NCBI GenBank assembly: GCA_000149265.1
Contig: CH003137.1
Location: 446,165 to 510,164, forward strand
DNA: 64,000 nucleotides
Direction: 5' to 3'
DNA from: Ciona savignyi
Taxonomy: Eukaryota > Chordata > Ascidiacea > Phlebobranchia > Cionidae
The translations under genes and the position numbers were made by a program. Below, piece after piece: positions 47,501 through 59,591 of this stretch. Under the pieces are notes generated by a model. The model saw only the letters and a list, made by a program, of their open reading frames with translations, did not search any database and had not been told where the DNA came from. Numbering within the stretch: position 1 is the first letter of the stretch; each line of letters begins with the position of its first letter.

Positions 47501-50247
47501 TACTTTCTTTTGAGGTTAATTTAAAGAACTGAAACTAAATCAATTTGTCAGTTATATTCAGCAAACTTCAATACTCGCGACAATTTGATGGCATTAAGTA
47601 ATCTGGCAAAGTCTGTGTAATAACTTCCCAATAAAACATAAACGTTTTACCCAGTGTGGGAACAAGATATTATATACTTGCAGTTTCTATTCTGTCATGG
47701 TCATGGATATTGGGATTCTTTTTTGCATTAAGAGTTAAAAGTTAAATTTTTAGCTCTCAGTGTGTATCACTATAGATTTTAAAGATTCTTATATATACCT
47801 TGTAAATAACCATCTTACCATTCTATGCAGGCGAACTTCCATGGCGTACTCTTCCTCTAGTTCTTGCCGGCATACCAGTGCTGTTTGTGATTTGTTGTTT
47901 GATTTTACCGGAAACTCCTCAGTTTCTTTGTATGGAAAACAAACCAAGTGAAGCCGCCAGAGCCTTGCAGAAAATCCGTGGAAAAAATGTGAATTTGATT
48001 TGCAATTAGTCGTATATTTTTTTATGCCAATTTTAATAAGCACTTTTAAAATGTTGTGATTTTTGTACTTAGCTGTTATTTTAAGTTTTCATCATGCAGG
48101 CAAATATCAACAGTGAATTGGAGGGAATCCAGCAGACTTTAAGCTTGTCCATGGACTCTGCATCTTGGATAGAAATTGTTACAACTTCTTCAATGCGATG
48201 GCCACTTCTTCTATCCATCCTGTCCATGTTCCTCCAGCAGTTCAGTGGAATCAACTGCATCATGTTTTACTTTCACACCATTTTTCAGGCAAGTAGTTTC
48301 AGTTCAGTTAAATAGCTCAATTGGTAAGATCCTCAATGGTCTGCGAGCCAAAAGTTTTATGGTCAATACCAACTGCTGGCTACATGCTTGGGGCTTTATG
48401 CAAGGCGTTTATCGCTTAAACCCACTTGATAAATTAAAACTAAAAGTAATGGAATATCATAATATATAAAATGATGTAATAGCTCCTGTAATATGAACTT
48501 GGGTGTAAAGTAATGAGTGCGCTTATCACCGATTGTGTTTTCCCATTTACTGGGATAAAACAAATATCCTATTCTCGCCTTGTCTGTATGAGAGAAGTTG
48601 TGGAGAATTAATCTCACATTTTTCTTGCCAGATTCAGTAATAATATCATCACTTAATAACACTAGTATTATATTTACTCTTGACATTCGAATGCAATGTA
48701 TTGCTAATGCTTCTTTTTCTATTTAAGGGAGCAGGGTTTACTACCTCTTCACAATTGTACATGGCTTCTTTATTGGTCGCTGGGGTACAAGTGTTATTCA
48801 CAGTAGTGTCATGTCTTCTGGTAGATAGAGCAGGTATATTTATGTATTTTTACATGGTGTTGCAAAATAGTCTAAGCAAACTAAAAGTTTAAGAAAATCT
48901 CTCCACATGAACCCTGTTATATAAGTTTCTGTACAGGTGGTGCTGTTATATAAATATTGGTTTCTTAGTTCAGCACCTACTTACTAAATGCCTATCTCAT
49001 CAATATGCACATTACTATTCCTGCCTTATGATTTTTCCTTACATTACATACACTCTTCTTTACAAGGTCGTCGGTTTTTACTCATTCTGAGTGGAAGTGT
49101 CATGGCGATAAGCATGGTGACATTTGGTCTTTATTTCCAGTTAGTAGCTAATGGCTACAAAGGTAACCATACTTATTACTGTCCAAATGAATTCAAATCA
49201 ATTTATTGTTATACTTATAAGTACTAATATAAGATGAAAAGAAAGTAAAAAAACATTTCTTCCCTAAAAATCAAGTAGACCCCAATAAAACCCAAGGGTT
49301 ATCTAGTCTTAACGCATCCTTATCCCAATTAACCACGGGATTTTAAGGATTACAGCAATAGTAATAATATTTAATATATTCAAGGTAACTGCAATCATTT
49401 TATGTAGGATTTACTCTATATATACAAAATAACAGTGTAAATTGATTTATACAAAATAACACCGATAATAATTTATATCTATATGTACAAAATAAAGTAA
49501 CAATATATGTACCGGTAATATCACATAACAGTGATAGTTATGTTTACAGGATAATAGCAATTGTTTTGGGTTATAATTGTAATGTAAACATAAAATGAGG
49601 AACAGACCAATCTATACTAATACTTACTGCTTTACAGTATTAGTCTTGTGAATAGTCCATGAAGTAAAAGATAATAACGAATCAGTTTTCATCGAAAACA
49701 TTCACAAATAACCTCTTACTTATCTTTTTACTAGATCTCAACTGGCTTGCACTAACCAGTATGATGGTTTATATAATCGCATTTTCCCTTGGTTTGGGAC
49801 CTATACCTTGGCTATTGATGGTGGAACTTATCCCATTACGTGCTCGTGCTAAAAGTAGTGGCTGTGTCATTGCCTTTAATCTTCTGTTTGCATTCTTAAC
49901 AACAAAAGAATTTCACGATCTGGTGGTAAGTAAAACAATCGCAATTTCGATCATGCAGCCTATAAAAGGCGTAACAATAAACGCCACCAAGGTATTCGTT
50001 GGGATATGATAGGATATTCATGTTTCTCAATCAACCGTTTGATTTTCTGCAATAGATTGCGACGTCCGATCAGGCGACATTTTGGATGTTTGGTGGAATT
50101 TGCGTATTATCTGTCCTTTTTGTCATTTTTTTGCTGCCGGAGACAAAAGGACGAACGTTTGAAGAAATCGAGCGTTACTTTCAGCGCGACCAAGAATACA
50201 CCGCGTTGACCGGATCTAATGATCCGACAGTCAAGCCTTCATTATAA
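44598..50247 (+). CDS. Class III facilitated glucose transporter, SLC2A6/8-like
   Basis: An 11-exon gene whose exons all join in frame: 44598-44656, 44961-45129, 45500-45616, 46028-46117, 46739-46838, 47831-47988, 48100-48288, 48728-48833, 49067-49162, 49735-49925 and 50056-50247, giving 488 residues (family about 477-507). It is a 12-helix major facilitator superfamily protein. Motifs in order: GLMLGLSAPIIPKM (TM1), HFGRKPTAIASG (loop 2), YAGRVITGVAMAFTSLAVP, YVSEISTKGLRGLLGSGNQLGI (first 20 residues typical of the TM4-5 loop), LPETPQFL, LQQFSGINCIMFY (QQFSG marks class III rather than the class I QQLSG), DRAGRRFLL, GLGPIPWLLMVELIP with the sugar-binding tryptophan, and PETKGRTFEEIE. The loop between TM9 and TM10 is short. 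An N-terminal PLL may be a dileucine-type sorting signal. Intron 7 uses a GC-AG donor (CAG|GCAAGT) and carries a SINE. Relatives also include insect trehalose transporters, so the substrate is not certain. Confidence 0.93.
48305..48575 (+). mobile_element. tRNA-derived SINE in intron 7 of the transporter gene
   Basis: Sense-strand copy. The tRNA-like head TAGCTCAATTGGTAAGATCC contains an A-box motif, and ATGGTCAATACC is B-box-like. The body is diverged, and the end reads CCCATTTACTGGGATAAAAC followed by ATATCCTATTC, like the tails of the other copies. Confidence 0.6.
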
Positions 50248-50596
50248 ATGCATTCAAATATAAATCTTATTGAAAAAGTGTTTAATTTTTTTACCTTCGT
50301 CAATAACTAGTAATTGACATAAAATGTATATATTTCTTTACTTCTAAAATTTAGTGATTTTGTTTTTATCGGATGCTTCATTTCAATATTGCTGGAAGTA
50401 TGTTACCTAACAGCTAGTGCAATACATGTTAAATACCTCCTGTGTTTCTTTTCTTTCGATTTGTGCAGCACATTTGTGAAATGTAAGATAATTTTTTTGG
50501 CGTCCTAATTTATTTTCTGGGCCCAGTTTTGAACTCATGAGGGCTGGTTGCTAAATCCGTTTTACATGCAAGTCGGTATATGTATTGGTCGCTTTA
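50248..50596 (+). other. 3' flank of the transporter gene
   Basis: AT-rich and probably 3' UTR. I saw no gene here. A canonical AATAAA occurs later, inside the first direct repeat (about 50810). Confidence 0.4.
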
Positions 50597-51062
50597 AAGA
50601 TGGCGTATAACCAATTAAGACCTCTATGAACGGCAGGATGTGACGAGTGGTACCCTCCATGAGTCATTGTTTTTAAACTAGTGTTTTGCTGAGTAACAAT
50701 GGTGGTGATTCCCCAATGTTTGTTTTGTTGAAAGCAGCATGTGCTAGGCTGCGCGCCGGTGTTCTCGTTTAGCTGTAAAGTTTTGTAATCGTGGAGCAGT
50801 GCTTTGTAAAATAAAGGTGTTGAATGTGCATCTGCTAGCTGTTTTGTTGGAAAAAAGTTGCCGATGTACGAAGGGGTATGGGCTCAAAATTTTTAAACAA
50901 AATTTTGTAGGGTTTTGAGTTTAGGTTGCAGATCCAAGCTTCAATTTTAAATTGTGAAAAAATCTAAGACTTCCTATGTCAGGATTTTGAGTGATAGTCG
51001 TTTTTGTGAGGTCAGTTTGCATTGGAGAGATAGGGAAAATAATTAGTTGAACGCCTCCTAAA
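50597..51062. repeat. Direct repeat, copy 1 (466 bp)
   Basis: It runs from AAGATGGCGTATAACC to GAACGCCTCCTAAA. It is nearly identical to 51870-52329; the main difference is 6 extra bases here (TGCATCTGC versus TGC before TAGCTG). It contains AATAAA followed by a GT-rich stretch, so it may serve as a transcript end. The ends are not TG...CA, which argues against an LTR. Confidence 0.93.
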
Positions 51063-51869
51063 TGAAAAACGGGCTATTTTGAATTTTTTGCCAAAATCTC
51101 CAAATTTATACAAATTTGAGTGTGGATAAATGTTACTAGTCAACTGTTTGTCTAAAATCTTACACTTAATTACTTATGCTAATTAGCAAAGTAATTAATT
51201 AGTCATTTTTTCTCATTTTTGGTTGTTTTCACTCCGGTAGAAGGTCGTTCGGATATTTTTTCAAGAACCTAACTTCGAATGGCTTTTATAAATACCAGAC
51301 AATCTTTCGATACAGACTGTTAATCCGATTTGTGATATAGGACTGAAAAATGTACTCCTCTTGGTATCCACATGTGTACCTTTTTTCATATTTTTCAATT
51401 TTTGGGCAGGTGTGAAGGCCTAGATGTGTTGTTGGACACTTATGCATACAGAAGATATAAAAACTTACCAATCCTAACCATCCTTGATTGTCAAACATTG
51501 GTGAAAGAAGTGGAGGCGGACAAAATGTGGTCACACGAGGCTCAAAGGTGACATTGGGTGTGTTTTTTTACTCAAAAACAACTATTTGTACCCTGGTTAT
51601 GGACTTTAAACCTTTCAAATTACAGTGAAAAAATGTGCTGAAACTTGTGGAACATCAAGCAGTGAATTTTAATGTGTACGAAGAGTTTCAGTCATCACCA
51701 GTGACACTGTCGCCAAATGAAATCTACAGAATGACCACCCTTCAGTCGAAGGCCTGTAATAGCCAAAGCAGTCAACCGAAACGGTTAAAATTTGGACCGG
51801 AGTCTCACAGAATGACCTCTACTAGTAAGTTCGAACAGTTTAAACCAAACTGGAACGGTCACCGTTTCC
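51063..51869. other. Spacer between the direct repeats
   Basis: Unique sequence of 807 bp. The 3' part holds a frame (51635-51883) described separately; the rest is AT-rich without recognisable content. Confidence 0.5.
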
Positions 51870-51883
51870 AAGATGGCGTATAA
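51635..51883 (+). CDS. Possible terminal exon, unknown protein
   Basis: This frame has more balanced codon use than its surroundings and encodes a polar sequence with a loosely repeated motif (EIYRMTT, SHRMTST) and a basic PKRLKF patch, ending NGHRFQDGV-stop 14 bp into the second direct repeat. The same register in front of the first repeat reads GRFKDGV-stop, which hints that the repeat is the 3' UTR of a duplicated gene end. No ATG start, no convincing acceptor and no known domain. Function unknown. Confidence 0.25.
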   Translation: MLKLVEHQAVNFNVYEEFQSSPVTLSPNEIYRMTTLQSKACNSQSSQPKRLKFGPESHRMTSTSKFEQFKPNWNGHRFQDGV

Positions 51884-52329
51884 CCAATTAAGACCTCTAT
51901 GAACGGCAGGATGTGACGAGTGGTACCCTCCATGAGTCATTGTTTTTAAACTAGTGTTTTGCTGAGTAACAATGGTGGTGATTCCCCAATGTTTGTTTTG
52001 TTGAAAGCAGCATGTGCTAGGCTGCGCGCCGGTGTTCTCGTTTAGCTGTAAAGTTTTGTAATCGTGGAGCAGTGCTTTGTAAAATAAAGGTGTTTAATGT
52101 GCTAGCTGTTTTGTTGGAAAAAAGTTGCCGATGTACGAAGGGGTATGGGCTCAAAATTTTTAAACAAAATTTTGTAGGGTTTTGAGTTTAGGTTGCAGAT
52201 CCAAGCTTCAATTTTAAATTGTGAAAAAATCTAAGACTTCCTATGTCAGGATTTTGAGTGATAGTCGTTTTTGTGAGGTCAGTTTGCATTGGAGAGATAG
52301 GGAAAATAATTAGTTGAACGCCTCCTAAA
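51870..52329. repeat. Direct repeat, copy 2 (460 bp)
   Basis: The second copy of the 50597-51062 sequence, offset by 1273 bp, with the same internal AATAAA. Similarity ends abruptly after CCTCCTAAA. The very low divergence suggests a recent duplication or gene conversion. Confidence 0.93.
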
Positions 52330-53251
52330 CCATTCGGCGACACGCCGTACACTTATATGTTTTTTACCGGTATATTTTAATGCTAGCGATAGTGATGTGA
52401 ATATACCGCTTTCCATACTAAAAGAGTCTGCATAGTTTTTAGCCCTTGCTGTGCTTAAAATTGAGTCCCGCCTAAACAAACCGCAATAATTATGGTGTTT
52501 GAGACTTGAGAATGAAAACAAATATGTTTTTTAATTTAGTAAAAAAAATGGTTCATATTCCTATTTAGTTAATTGCTTAATTAAGGACATAACCAATGGT
52601 TTGATATAAGGTAGGATTTACTTGTATAACAGCTAAAAAATAAAAATTGGTTTCCAAGGTGATGTTTCTATATATTGTATAGCCTACATTTTTGTATTCG
52701 GGTTTTACTGATTATTATACTGAAACACAAAGTATCATAATGTTTTTTTTAACTGTGGTTTTGGTTGCGCAGCAGTTCAATTGATATTTTGCCAAGGGAA
52801 AACTGACAAAATGTTGGTTACCGCCATGGCCGTCGGAATATGGGTGTCGGGGGTGCCTCCAACCTCATGTGCTTGTGATATCCAAAAGCAACCCTGTTTT
52901 TATCAATAAGTTAGAGAAATATATTCGAATTGCCCATGTTTTAAGTTTTTTAACCTCCTTGTTTTTCCAATTAACGAGACAAACATGAATATCATATAAT
53001 ACCCAAGTTATGATTCAAATTTATTTGCACCGGGGTGAAATTTCAGGAGTAACGATATAATACCGATTATGCTTGCTAAACTAAAAATTGCTTGGTACTA
53101 AACGAGGTCTACTGAAATTGTTTTATTAGGTTGGACGATTTTTAAATAAATGTGGAATCGACGTATTTTTTCGGGTATCTCTGCGTATTAACATGTTCGT
53201 GTTACCACGAGATGCCGCCAAAGGTCTACATAATATTTCAACTTATAGAGG
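52330..53251. other. Intergenic, no gene recognised
   Basis: AT-rich DNA with a short SINE-tail scrap (about 52970-53000: CCAATTAACGAGACAAACATG). No supported gene. Confidence 0.4.
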
Positions 53252-53259
53252 GTATGGCC

Positions 53260-53986
53260 CAGAGGTGGGCAACATACGGCCCGCGGGCCGGGTCAGGCCC
53301 GTGTAGGGATTTTGACCGGCCCCCAGACTGTATCTAACAATAACCTGTAATATGGCCCAGGTCCGGCCCTCTGCCTGTATACAACCACACTTTGCGATGT
53401 GGTTCGACGTATCATTCCTAAAAGTTGCCTATCGCTCTACTGTTACCGCACTGTTAATGCGAGCTGGTGGAATAACAATTACCTTAGTGAACAAACAATT
53501 GTGTAAGCACATTTTTTAATGAAACATTATAAGGTCAAAGCAGAGAGCGTTGTAAACATCACCCACTACTGGGTACAGTATAACAACGTGAATGCTAGGG
53601 TTAGTTTTTTTTACCTGTTATCATTTCTATTTAAATTCTAAATATAAATGTATTTTATAAGTTATTAAGGATTATTAACCATGGAATATCCTAAAAAACG
53701 TATATTTGAAAGAAAGTGTCTGGCATTTAACAAAGATTGGATACCGAAGTTTTTTTACAAAGGTTGACAACAAAGCAGTATGTTCACTCCATGGTCAGAG
53801 TGTTGCGGTATTAAAAGAGTACAACATTAGTCGTCATTATTCGACGAAACTTGGAAACCATGGCAATAATTTAGTGAATAGATATGTGGTTAGGTTAGTG
53901 AATATTATTTCATCTAATAATCCGGCCCACCAACGACTTTATTTTCCCACTTCTGGCCCGCCGACTAAAGAAGTTGCCCACCCCTG
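53260..53986. mobile_element. hAT-family element, internally deleted
   Basis: A 727-bp element with inverted ends CAGAGGTGGGCAACATACGG and AGAAGTTGCCCACCCCTG, flanked by a perfect 8-bp target duplication GTATGGCC (53252-53259 and 53987-53994). GGCCCGCGGGCCGGG follows the left end and GGCCCGCC precedes the right end. It keeps the start of a transposase gene (53681-53870), so it derives from an autonomous hAT by internal deletion. Confidence 0.93.
53681..53870 (+). pseudogene. hAT transposase N-terminus (BED-finger type), frameshifted
   Basis: The frame opens at ATG 53681 with a basic KKRIFERKC, then FNKDWIPKFF, and stops at 53765-53767. Similarity carries on in another frame with FFTKVDNKAVCSLHG and VAVLKEYNISRHYSTKL. 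This order is characteristic of the degenerate BED zinc finger of hAT-Charlie/ZBED5- and GTF2IRD2-like transposases (F-N-x-x-W, A-V-C-x-x-C, Y-N-x-x-R-H-Y-x-x-K-H). Here the second cysteine and the last histidine are replaced and a one-base slip in a T-run breaks the frame. No catalytic domain remains. Confidence 0.7.
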
Positions 53987-53994
53987 GTATGGCC

Positions 53995-55904
53995 GATGCG
54001 GTCGTTTGGCCGAATGTTTAACGCGATACACATAGTGTAAAATATATCTATACCCAATAATTATTTATTTGCTTACGACTTTTCTTGATGTCTATGTTTA
54101 ACCAGTATATATTGCGTCATAAATGCTTTACGTAATAATAGGAGTTTATGTTGCAATCGTCTACTAGACCGCATGGTATAATTTTCTTTCTTGTCTAATT
54201 AGTTACCGTAGAGTCTGCAGTGTACAATTTTCTTCCGATACCGCATTTTTCTGTACCACTTGAAGCCAGAGTTTGGTGAGTGTGTGATACTTATGATTTA
54301 CATCTTGACTCGTAAGTTTACTGATTTAGTTATTTTATTCACTTCCGAAAACCGTATCATACACATACCAAATCACCGTTTTTTCGTAACCCCACTATTT
54401 CTGTATCGACCCTGATCGCCAATTATAACCAAATGACGTCAACTGTGTTCTGATTTACTCAACAATACGCGTCATTTTCAAACTAGGAGCCCGTTGCTTC
54501 ACCCGCGAAAGTAATACATACCATTTCACTTTAAGAACCGTATTGGTAACAAAAACAACATGTGTTCTAAATCTAGCGCAGTAAAAAATATTGTGTTTTA
54601 CCAATTTATACACAAGAAATATGAAAAAGTTTTGGTATACGGGACTATTCCCCGATCTAAAGTTATCCCGGTTAAAAAATATTTTCGAATCTAATAACCT
54701 TTTGTTAGCAATGAATATTTAGTAGTAGTAATAACTTATTTGTGGAGAATGGATTTTCTGTTGTATCGTGCGGTTTTGTATGTCCCGTCATTTGGGCCTT
54801 TCTCAGTTTATTTTATTTACTTACAACATTCCTTACAATAAATACAAAATAATTAACAGTTTCTAAATATCGGCTGTTATAGAATAACCGGTGCCGAATA
54901 TTCGCAAAACGGCAATCGTGATTATATTCTTGGGTCTTTCGGAAACTTAACATACCGAGATATTTCCACTGTAGATCCAAACCTTATTAACTAATTCCAC
55001 TATAACATTTAACTCGATTAGACATTGTTTTATTATATAAAGCATAACATCTAGTTATGTTTTTATGATTCGGGTTGTAAGTCTCTAAATATTTAAAGTA
55101 AAAAATCTTTCTAACATGGAAATATCGGTGTTAACGCCAAAGATGTTAAAAGGTGTTCTCTTTTACATTTTTCCCAATAGCGGAATTTCAAACTAGTTTT
55201 TTTTTAAATTAAAAGTCGAGGCAAGCAATAGTGCATGGTCGGTTAAAAGAACTCCTGAAAGTTTTAACCTGATTCGATAACCCTTTCTACCCCAATGACC
55301 TGGCAATCGACATGTCCTAACAGCGTTACGCAGAAAAAAAGAAAGGAAAACATAGTATAATCAAAATGTGCCTTTTTAAGCGGATACATTTATTTTATTT
55401 TTTCACATAAAACTGTTGTATAAACATTTATTTATTTTTTTAAACATGTTGTATAAAATCTTTGGTGTTTTCTATACAGCAAATATAACAAATCGATAAT
55501 TATGTTAATGACAAATATATATTTGCCTAATAGTCTGTAGACATCTTTAGTGTCTTTATAAATTACTGTAATAGTATTTAAAATTAAGTTTAAAACCCCA
55601 ACTTTGTAAACAAAAATAACCAGAAAAGGCAATTATTATTCAGACCTCCAACACTCCCTGGAAAATAGCGCACCGGCAGATATTTACAGGGGATGCAGGG
55701 TGGTCTTATAATTCAGCAGAAAATAATTAAAATATTCTAATATGGCGTTCTACGACACTATTCTCTGCGCATAGAGATCATAAAATATATGGTATAACTG
55801 TATTATGAACGATTGTTTTCTCGTTTGTTCGATTAAAAGTAAGGTATGTTATATATATCGAAATGTAAATTGAAGTTCTAATATTCATGTAGAATAAGAT
55901 AAAA
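53995..55904. other. Intergenic, no gene recognised
   Basis: AT-rich DNA without exon chains, RNA genes or repeats that I can support. Confidence 0.4.
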
Positions 55905-56225
55905 TACTATTGCTGCCCCCGTATATTGGGAAACAAGCGGCGTTATTACATGAGTCGGATTACCTCGCAAATACGTAAGGGAGCGTTCCTACATATGAGT
56001 CCGTTAAATTACCTCGCGGCGCCATTGAGTTAGTAGAGCTATCGCAGTATGTTGTGTATGACGCCAACGCATTTTTAAATTTTGGTAGAAATATTGACCT
56101 ACACTGTTCAGGCAATCCTCACTAATTCCCTTGCTCAGGAACACAACCGACAAGCCTAGGGCAAGTTTTAAACCCGCAACTTTTGGACATAGGCACCGCA
56201 ATACTCAAGCATGTTGTTCGGTTGG
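55905..56225 (-). mobile_element. Diverged tRNA-derived SINE
   Basis: An old copy of the window's SINE family. Recognisable plus-strand segments are GGAAACAAGCGGCGTTATTAC, GAGTCGGATTACCTCGC (with a partial internal duplication near 56000-56020) and GCTATCGCAGTATGTTGTG, and CTTGCTCAGGAACACAACCG with the decayed tRNA head near 56160-56220. Confidence 0.6.
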
Positions 56226-58194
56226 AGAGAATATAGGTTATTATTCATAACTAATTGATATAAATTTTAAAATTCAGCCCGTTTTTATCTGTAAACGATG
56301 AGAAATGGTCACTGATTATGACATTTCATGCGCAGTTACTTATCTTAGCCATCTTTTGTTAAATGGCATGTAGTCATTCTTCGACCTTTCATGGTGAAGT
56401 TTTGCTGACAATATATTTTCTCAGTCGCCTACTTCTTGGTCACCACAAAGTAGATAAAATTACGGGTTATTTAAAAAAAATGCCACGTCAAAGTGACATA
56501 ATACGAAACGAATTTCAAAGTCCGAAAATCAATGCTTGATCGACAAATATATTATTTCGTTGACAGTAATCACACTATATATGATAACCCTATAATTGAC
56601 AGGCGATTTTTATCAAACCGTACAATGTATGTGTAATACCGATTTTTCATAATCTTTATTGGCCCAAATAGGCAAGATGTATAAAGACTCCGATATTATA
56701 ACTCAATTTTTTGTATGTGTCTTAAAGCTAATAAGTAACCCATCATGTACATGAAATGGCCAGGTTGCATTATTGGTCGCATGATGTCCCTCGCACCTAA
56801 TAACAACGTAAATATGGTAAACTACGTCGGTGATGTAATGCGGATGGATGGTTCGTTTTTATTACTTTTGGGACCATGTTTCTGCATCCTTAAATAATTT
56901 TTCTTTAATTTTACCTCATTGACGGTATGTACAGTGCTTAAGATTTCAAAATGTTTAAAGTCGACCGTACATGAACATCTGTTTACATTTAGGATTTGTA
57001 GTGTTTCGAAACTTTCTTCGTAGAGCGGATTTGTGAAGATCGGTTTTGTCAGGGTTGTGCAATTTATATTTTCCCACAAGGGCAGGGGACATACGACTAT
57101 TTAACGTGGTTGTTGAGATGAAACTAAGTCGGTCTTTACATTTTAGGATATTTGCAATGCTATGTACAGGGTGAATGAACATAGCTCTTTCTGAAATTCG
57201 ACGCTTGCAAAATGCTTTAGCCCCTCCCCCGTTTTCTTGCAAAATGCCTTAGCCCCTTCCCCCGTTTTAAAACGTTTTCGAAATATAAGTAAAACGATTA
57301 TGTCTATGGCTTATCTAGCTTGTGGTTTGCATTCTCCATTGCTTGATGATTGGATGAGAGGGGACCGGCAGGCAAGTAACTCATTGTAAATACATTTCGC
57401 CTGCAATGTGGGCTCATTAACGACGGGGCATACCGTGGAGATAAGTGATAAATTTCTGCGAACAAATTGTGCTTAAATCGATAGCACTATATCTAATCAG
57501 AATATTTAAATTTAGACCACTTCTTTAACCGAGTTCACTTTTATTACACATCTTTCCGTTGCAAGAGTTGCATTACTATCTTTATTTGTTTAAGTCGACT
57601 TGGAGTATAAGCGTGTAGATATGATTGTAAGTAAGTATGAACGAGTCGTCTAAGAGTTTATTAATTATATGTACTATTGAATAAATTTCAAAGCGAAACA
57701 AATATAGGACAAATTGCCTCATAAGTGAAACAACTCAGTGGCACAATGTCACAGCAAAATAGAGACTCACGTATTTCGTTGTTTGTAAAGCGTTCTTTTA
57801 GATCTAACACAAATAAGCTACCTTGACATTTAGCAGACAACTGTTGTTATCAGTTGGTGACAATCAATGTATTAATCGATAATATCATTTCAAATGGTTT
57901 TAAGAAAATATTTTCCACGGTCATGGTAAACAAGTTTCGTGGCAATGCACGATTTTTTTCTGCAAATTTATATTTCCATTCGACCGTATCAAGTGACAAA
58001 GAAAAGTCCAAGAAACGTTTTAAAATGATGTTTGACATTGGCTTGTTTTTGCTTGTATTATTTTCCAGATACATATAAAAGAATTAACATTATGAAAACA
58101 AGAATAATCTTCCTTTTAAATAATAAGTTAAGCTGAATGTATTTCACGACAGAGTCACATACAAAAATCAAAACGTCCATACAGGTGTCCACTT
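56226..58194. other. Intergenic, no supported gene
   Basis: It contains the 32-bp duplication at 57204-57268. The overlapping frames at 57850-58078 (74 residues on each strand) show no known motif, and neither can be preferred. Confidence 0.4.
57204..57268. repeat. Tandem duplication, 32-bp unit
   Basis: Two adjacent copies of CTTGCAAAATGC(T/C)TTAGCCCC followed by a C-run and GTTTT, starting at 57204 and 57236. Confidence 0.85.
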
Positions 58195-58398
58195 CTAAAC
58201 TCTTTTGTGATAATTGAGCAGCAGTTTACGCAAAATTTCCTCACTGAGATGTTTGTAGCGAGATTTGCGTTGTAGATTTCGCATCATTTTGAGAAGTTCA
58301 CCTTCTGGGTTGCGCTTTACAAAATACCGCAATTTCAGCATAGGTATCCTGGATTTAGCCCTCTGTACAATTGGCTTGCTAGGGATTTTAACCGCCAT
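58195..58398 (-). CDS. Possible small basic protein, unknown
   Basis: ATG-to-stop frame of 67 residues with even codon use, higher GC than its flanks and a compact basic product (MAVKIPSKPIVQRAKSRIPM at the N-terminus, LLKMMRNLQRKSRYKHL in the middle, a helical C-terminus). On the minus strand a good acceptor, TTTCACAG, sits 7 bp before the ATG. This fits a spliced-leader or cis-spliced start of a tunicate gene. No signal peptide, membrane segment or known domain. It could also be the last exon of a larger gene. Function unknown. Confidence 0.35.
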   Translation of the reverse strand: MAVKIPSKPIVQRAKSRIPMLKLRYFVKRNPEGELLKMMRNLQRKSRYKHLSEEILRKLLLNYHKRV

Positions 58399-59534
58399 GC
58401 ATAAACTGTGAAATTATACAAATTAAATAGGCGTTACAGTACTGTTGTGTGGTCGACCGGCGGTTAGTACTGGTTTATGATAATACTTTTTTGATTATTA
58501 GTTATTTTGTTATTTCATTAATGTCAGACCAATAAAAACACTAGTATAAACGTTAAATAATAATAGGCAAATTGTTATTTAAAAACTGGCCCAGTGGCGA
58601 GCCATCACGAATTTTATTCGAAACGATCCCGGTCAAAGAAGAAGTAAATAAATTAATAAAAATGTATCCAATGAAGCCGACTTAATTTCTCCAACCTGCG
58701 AGAAAGCTTTTCCAAAAGTCCAACACTTCCATTCGAATGCAGATCGGCGTTCCCACATCTGACGCGGTGGTGGCTTATCACTGGATTACCATGCGTGATC
58801 TGCAACTTTATTCTTCTTAATATTACAATATGCCTAATTCATCAATAATTAAAATGCAAAATATCAAAGTGTTGTAACATATGGCCTCATTTCAAATAAA
58901 AAAAATTGTTTAAATGTTTGATAATTATATTTCCCGTATCCAGAAAACGCGAACAAATCCATTTAATTTTTGCAACGCTATGATTTCAAATTGATTATGC
59001 GTGGTTGTGATCGCTGGCGTAGCTGCGTGTTCAAACATGCATATTAAAGTATTTAATTTTAGGATGACTCACCTAATGGTTTTATACGCCGTGTTAATGA
59101 GGTGGGATCTGCGACGCATATGTATTAAACTTGGACGCGACACGCAAAAGACGTTTTTCAAACGTTGCTATATCAGCACGTAGACACAATCACTCATATA
59201 CGCTTATATTTCTTTTGACGTGACATTTTCTCTGGTGGCTAATCTTCCTAAATTCAGGCGCCTGATCAACTTATTTGTAGCCTAATGGGCTCTTAGTAAA
59301 TGTCGCGTCAAATAGACGGTGCGACGCACACGTCATGTCACATCGTGTCCATATGGTAATTTTTAAATATTTTTTTACCATTCATTGTGTGGCCCAGTTC
59401 ATAAACGAATTCTGTAAATAAATCTAAGTCACACAATTGTATACTTTTTTTACGCTTTTTACCGAGCTACACGCAATAGGGTCAGCACTTAGACTATAGT
59501 TTGACTACACGACCATTCAGGATGATGTTGAATA

Positions 59535-59591
59535 CGCAGGGCGTTATCACACAGGGAATCGTCAGATTACCTCTTGCCCACCTTCAGTAAA
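59535..59591 (-). mobile_element. SINE fragment
   Basis: The plus strand reads CAGGGCGTTATCACACAGGG, then CGTCAGATTACCTCTTGCCC, a piece of the SINE body without head or tail. Confidence 0.65.

Noticed and set aside
50597..52329. Direct repeats as LTRs of a small retrotransposon
   Set aside because: Ends are AAG...AAA rather than TG...CA, no target duplication, and the 807-bp interior has no retroelement coding motifs.
57850..58078. 74-codon frames on both strands
   Set aside because: Mirror-image frames of equal length with no known motifs; neither strand could be preferred.
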